A stretch of 5,763 nucleotides of DNA, taken from the NCBI GenBank assembly GCA_945827565.1, contig CALZNR010000105.1, positions 1-5,763 on the forward strand, written 5' to 3'. Every line of letters starts with the position of its first letter. Position 1 is the first letter of the stretch. Positions 5,730 through 5,763 of this stretch are shown here, one piece after another. The notes below the pieces were generated by a model. It was not told the DNA's origin. It did not search any database and worked only from the letters and a program-made list of their open reading frames with translations. This DNA is from an uncultured Prevotella sp. (lineage in GTDB: Bacteria > Bacteroidota > Bacteroidia > Bacteroidales > Bacteroidaceae). Made by a program: the position numbers and the translations under genes.

Positions 5730-5759
5730 AAAAACATTTCAAACAAGTTTGATGTTTTT
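5730..5759. terminator. A/T-flanked hairpin, possible bidirectional terminator or dispersed-element stem
   Basis: AAAAACAT (5730-5737) pairs with ATGTTTTT (5752-5759) over 8 bp. Inside, CAAAC (5740-5744) pairs with GTTTG (5747-5751), with two unpaired T on one side. Both strands therefore show an A-run, a stem and a T-run, the shape of a bidirectional intrinsic terminator. No + strand gene in the window ends here, so it would serve a - strand gene beyond the right edge. Alternatively it is one stem of a repeat shared with the dyads at 5679-5724. Confidence 0.35.
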
Positions 5760-5763
5760 ACGC

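Noticed and set aside
5705..5761. - strand frame open from the right edge (about 18 codons, stop at 5705-5707)
   Set aside because: It runs through the A/T-rich hairpin and the dyads and is too short to identify, so it is more likely non-coding.

Overview
The window looks like ordinary chromosomal DNA from a Bacteroidales bacterium, most likely a Prevotella-type organism (family-level placement is inference). Three things point that way. The promoters fit the Bacteroidota consensus TTTG-N19-21-TAnnTTTG and there are no clear Shine-Dalgarno sites. One gene encodes a secreted protein with a C-terminal tail resembling the type IX secretion (T9SS) sorting domain. The five proteins also read like Bacteroidales family members. 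I saw no tRNA, rRNA, CRISPR array, insertion sequence or phage gene.

Layout, left to right. Positions 1-45 may be the last 15 codons of a + strand gene, followed by a hairpin (46-64) that probably terminates the facing gene. That gene (96-917, -) encodes an exported alpha/beta hydrolase of the carbohydrate-esterase/lipase type. A 164-bp divergent region leads to a zinc-ribbon NUDIX hydrolase (1082-1606, +). Its stop codon directly abuts the stop codon of a convergent NorM-type MATE exporter (1607-2959, -). A 157-bp divergent region holding two interlocked promoters leads to a hemolysin III/PAQR-family membrane protein (3117-3767, +). Sixteen bp later ends a large convergent gene (3784-5553, -) for a secreted protein with YD-like repeats, two fibronectin-like segments and a T9SS-like tail. 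The last 210 bp hold that gene's promoter and leader, then a cluster of inverted repeats up to the window edge.

Strand alternates gene by gene (possibly +, then -, +, -, +, -), so there are no operons, and each complete gene appears to have its own promoter. Nothing ties the five proteins into one pathway. They are an envelope-directed esterase, a nucleotide-hydrolase-like enzyme, a multidrug or metabolite exporter, a PAQR-like membrane protein and a surface or secreted protein.

I found no convincing new multi-gene system. The points most worth a second look are the interlocked divergent promoters (3022-3069), the zero-gap convergent stops (1604-1609), the uncharacterised secreted repeat protein, and the nested dyads at 5679-5759.
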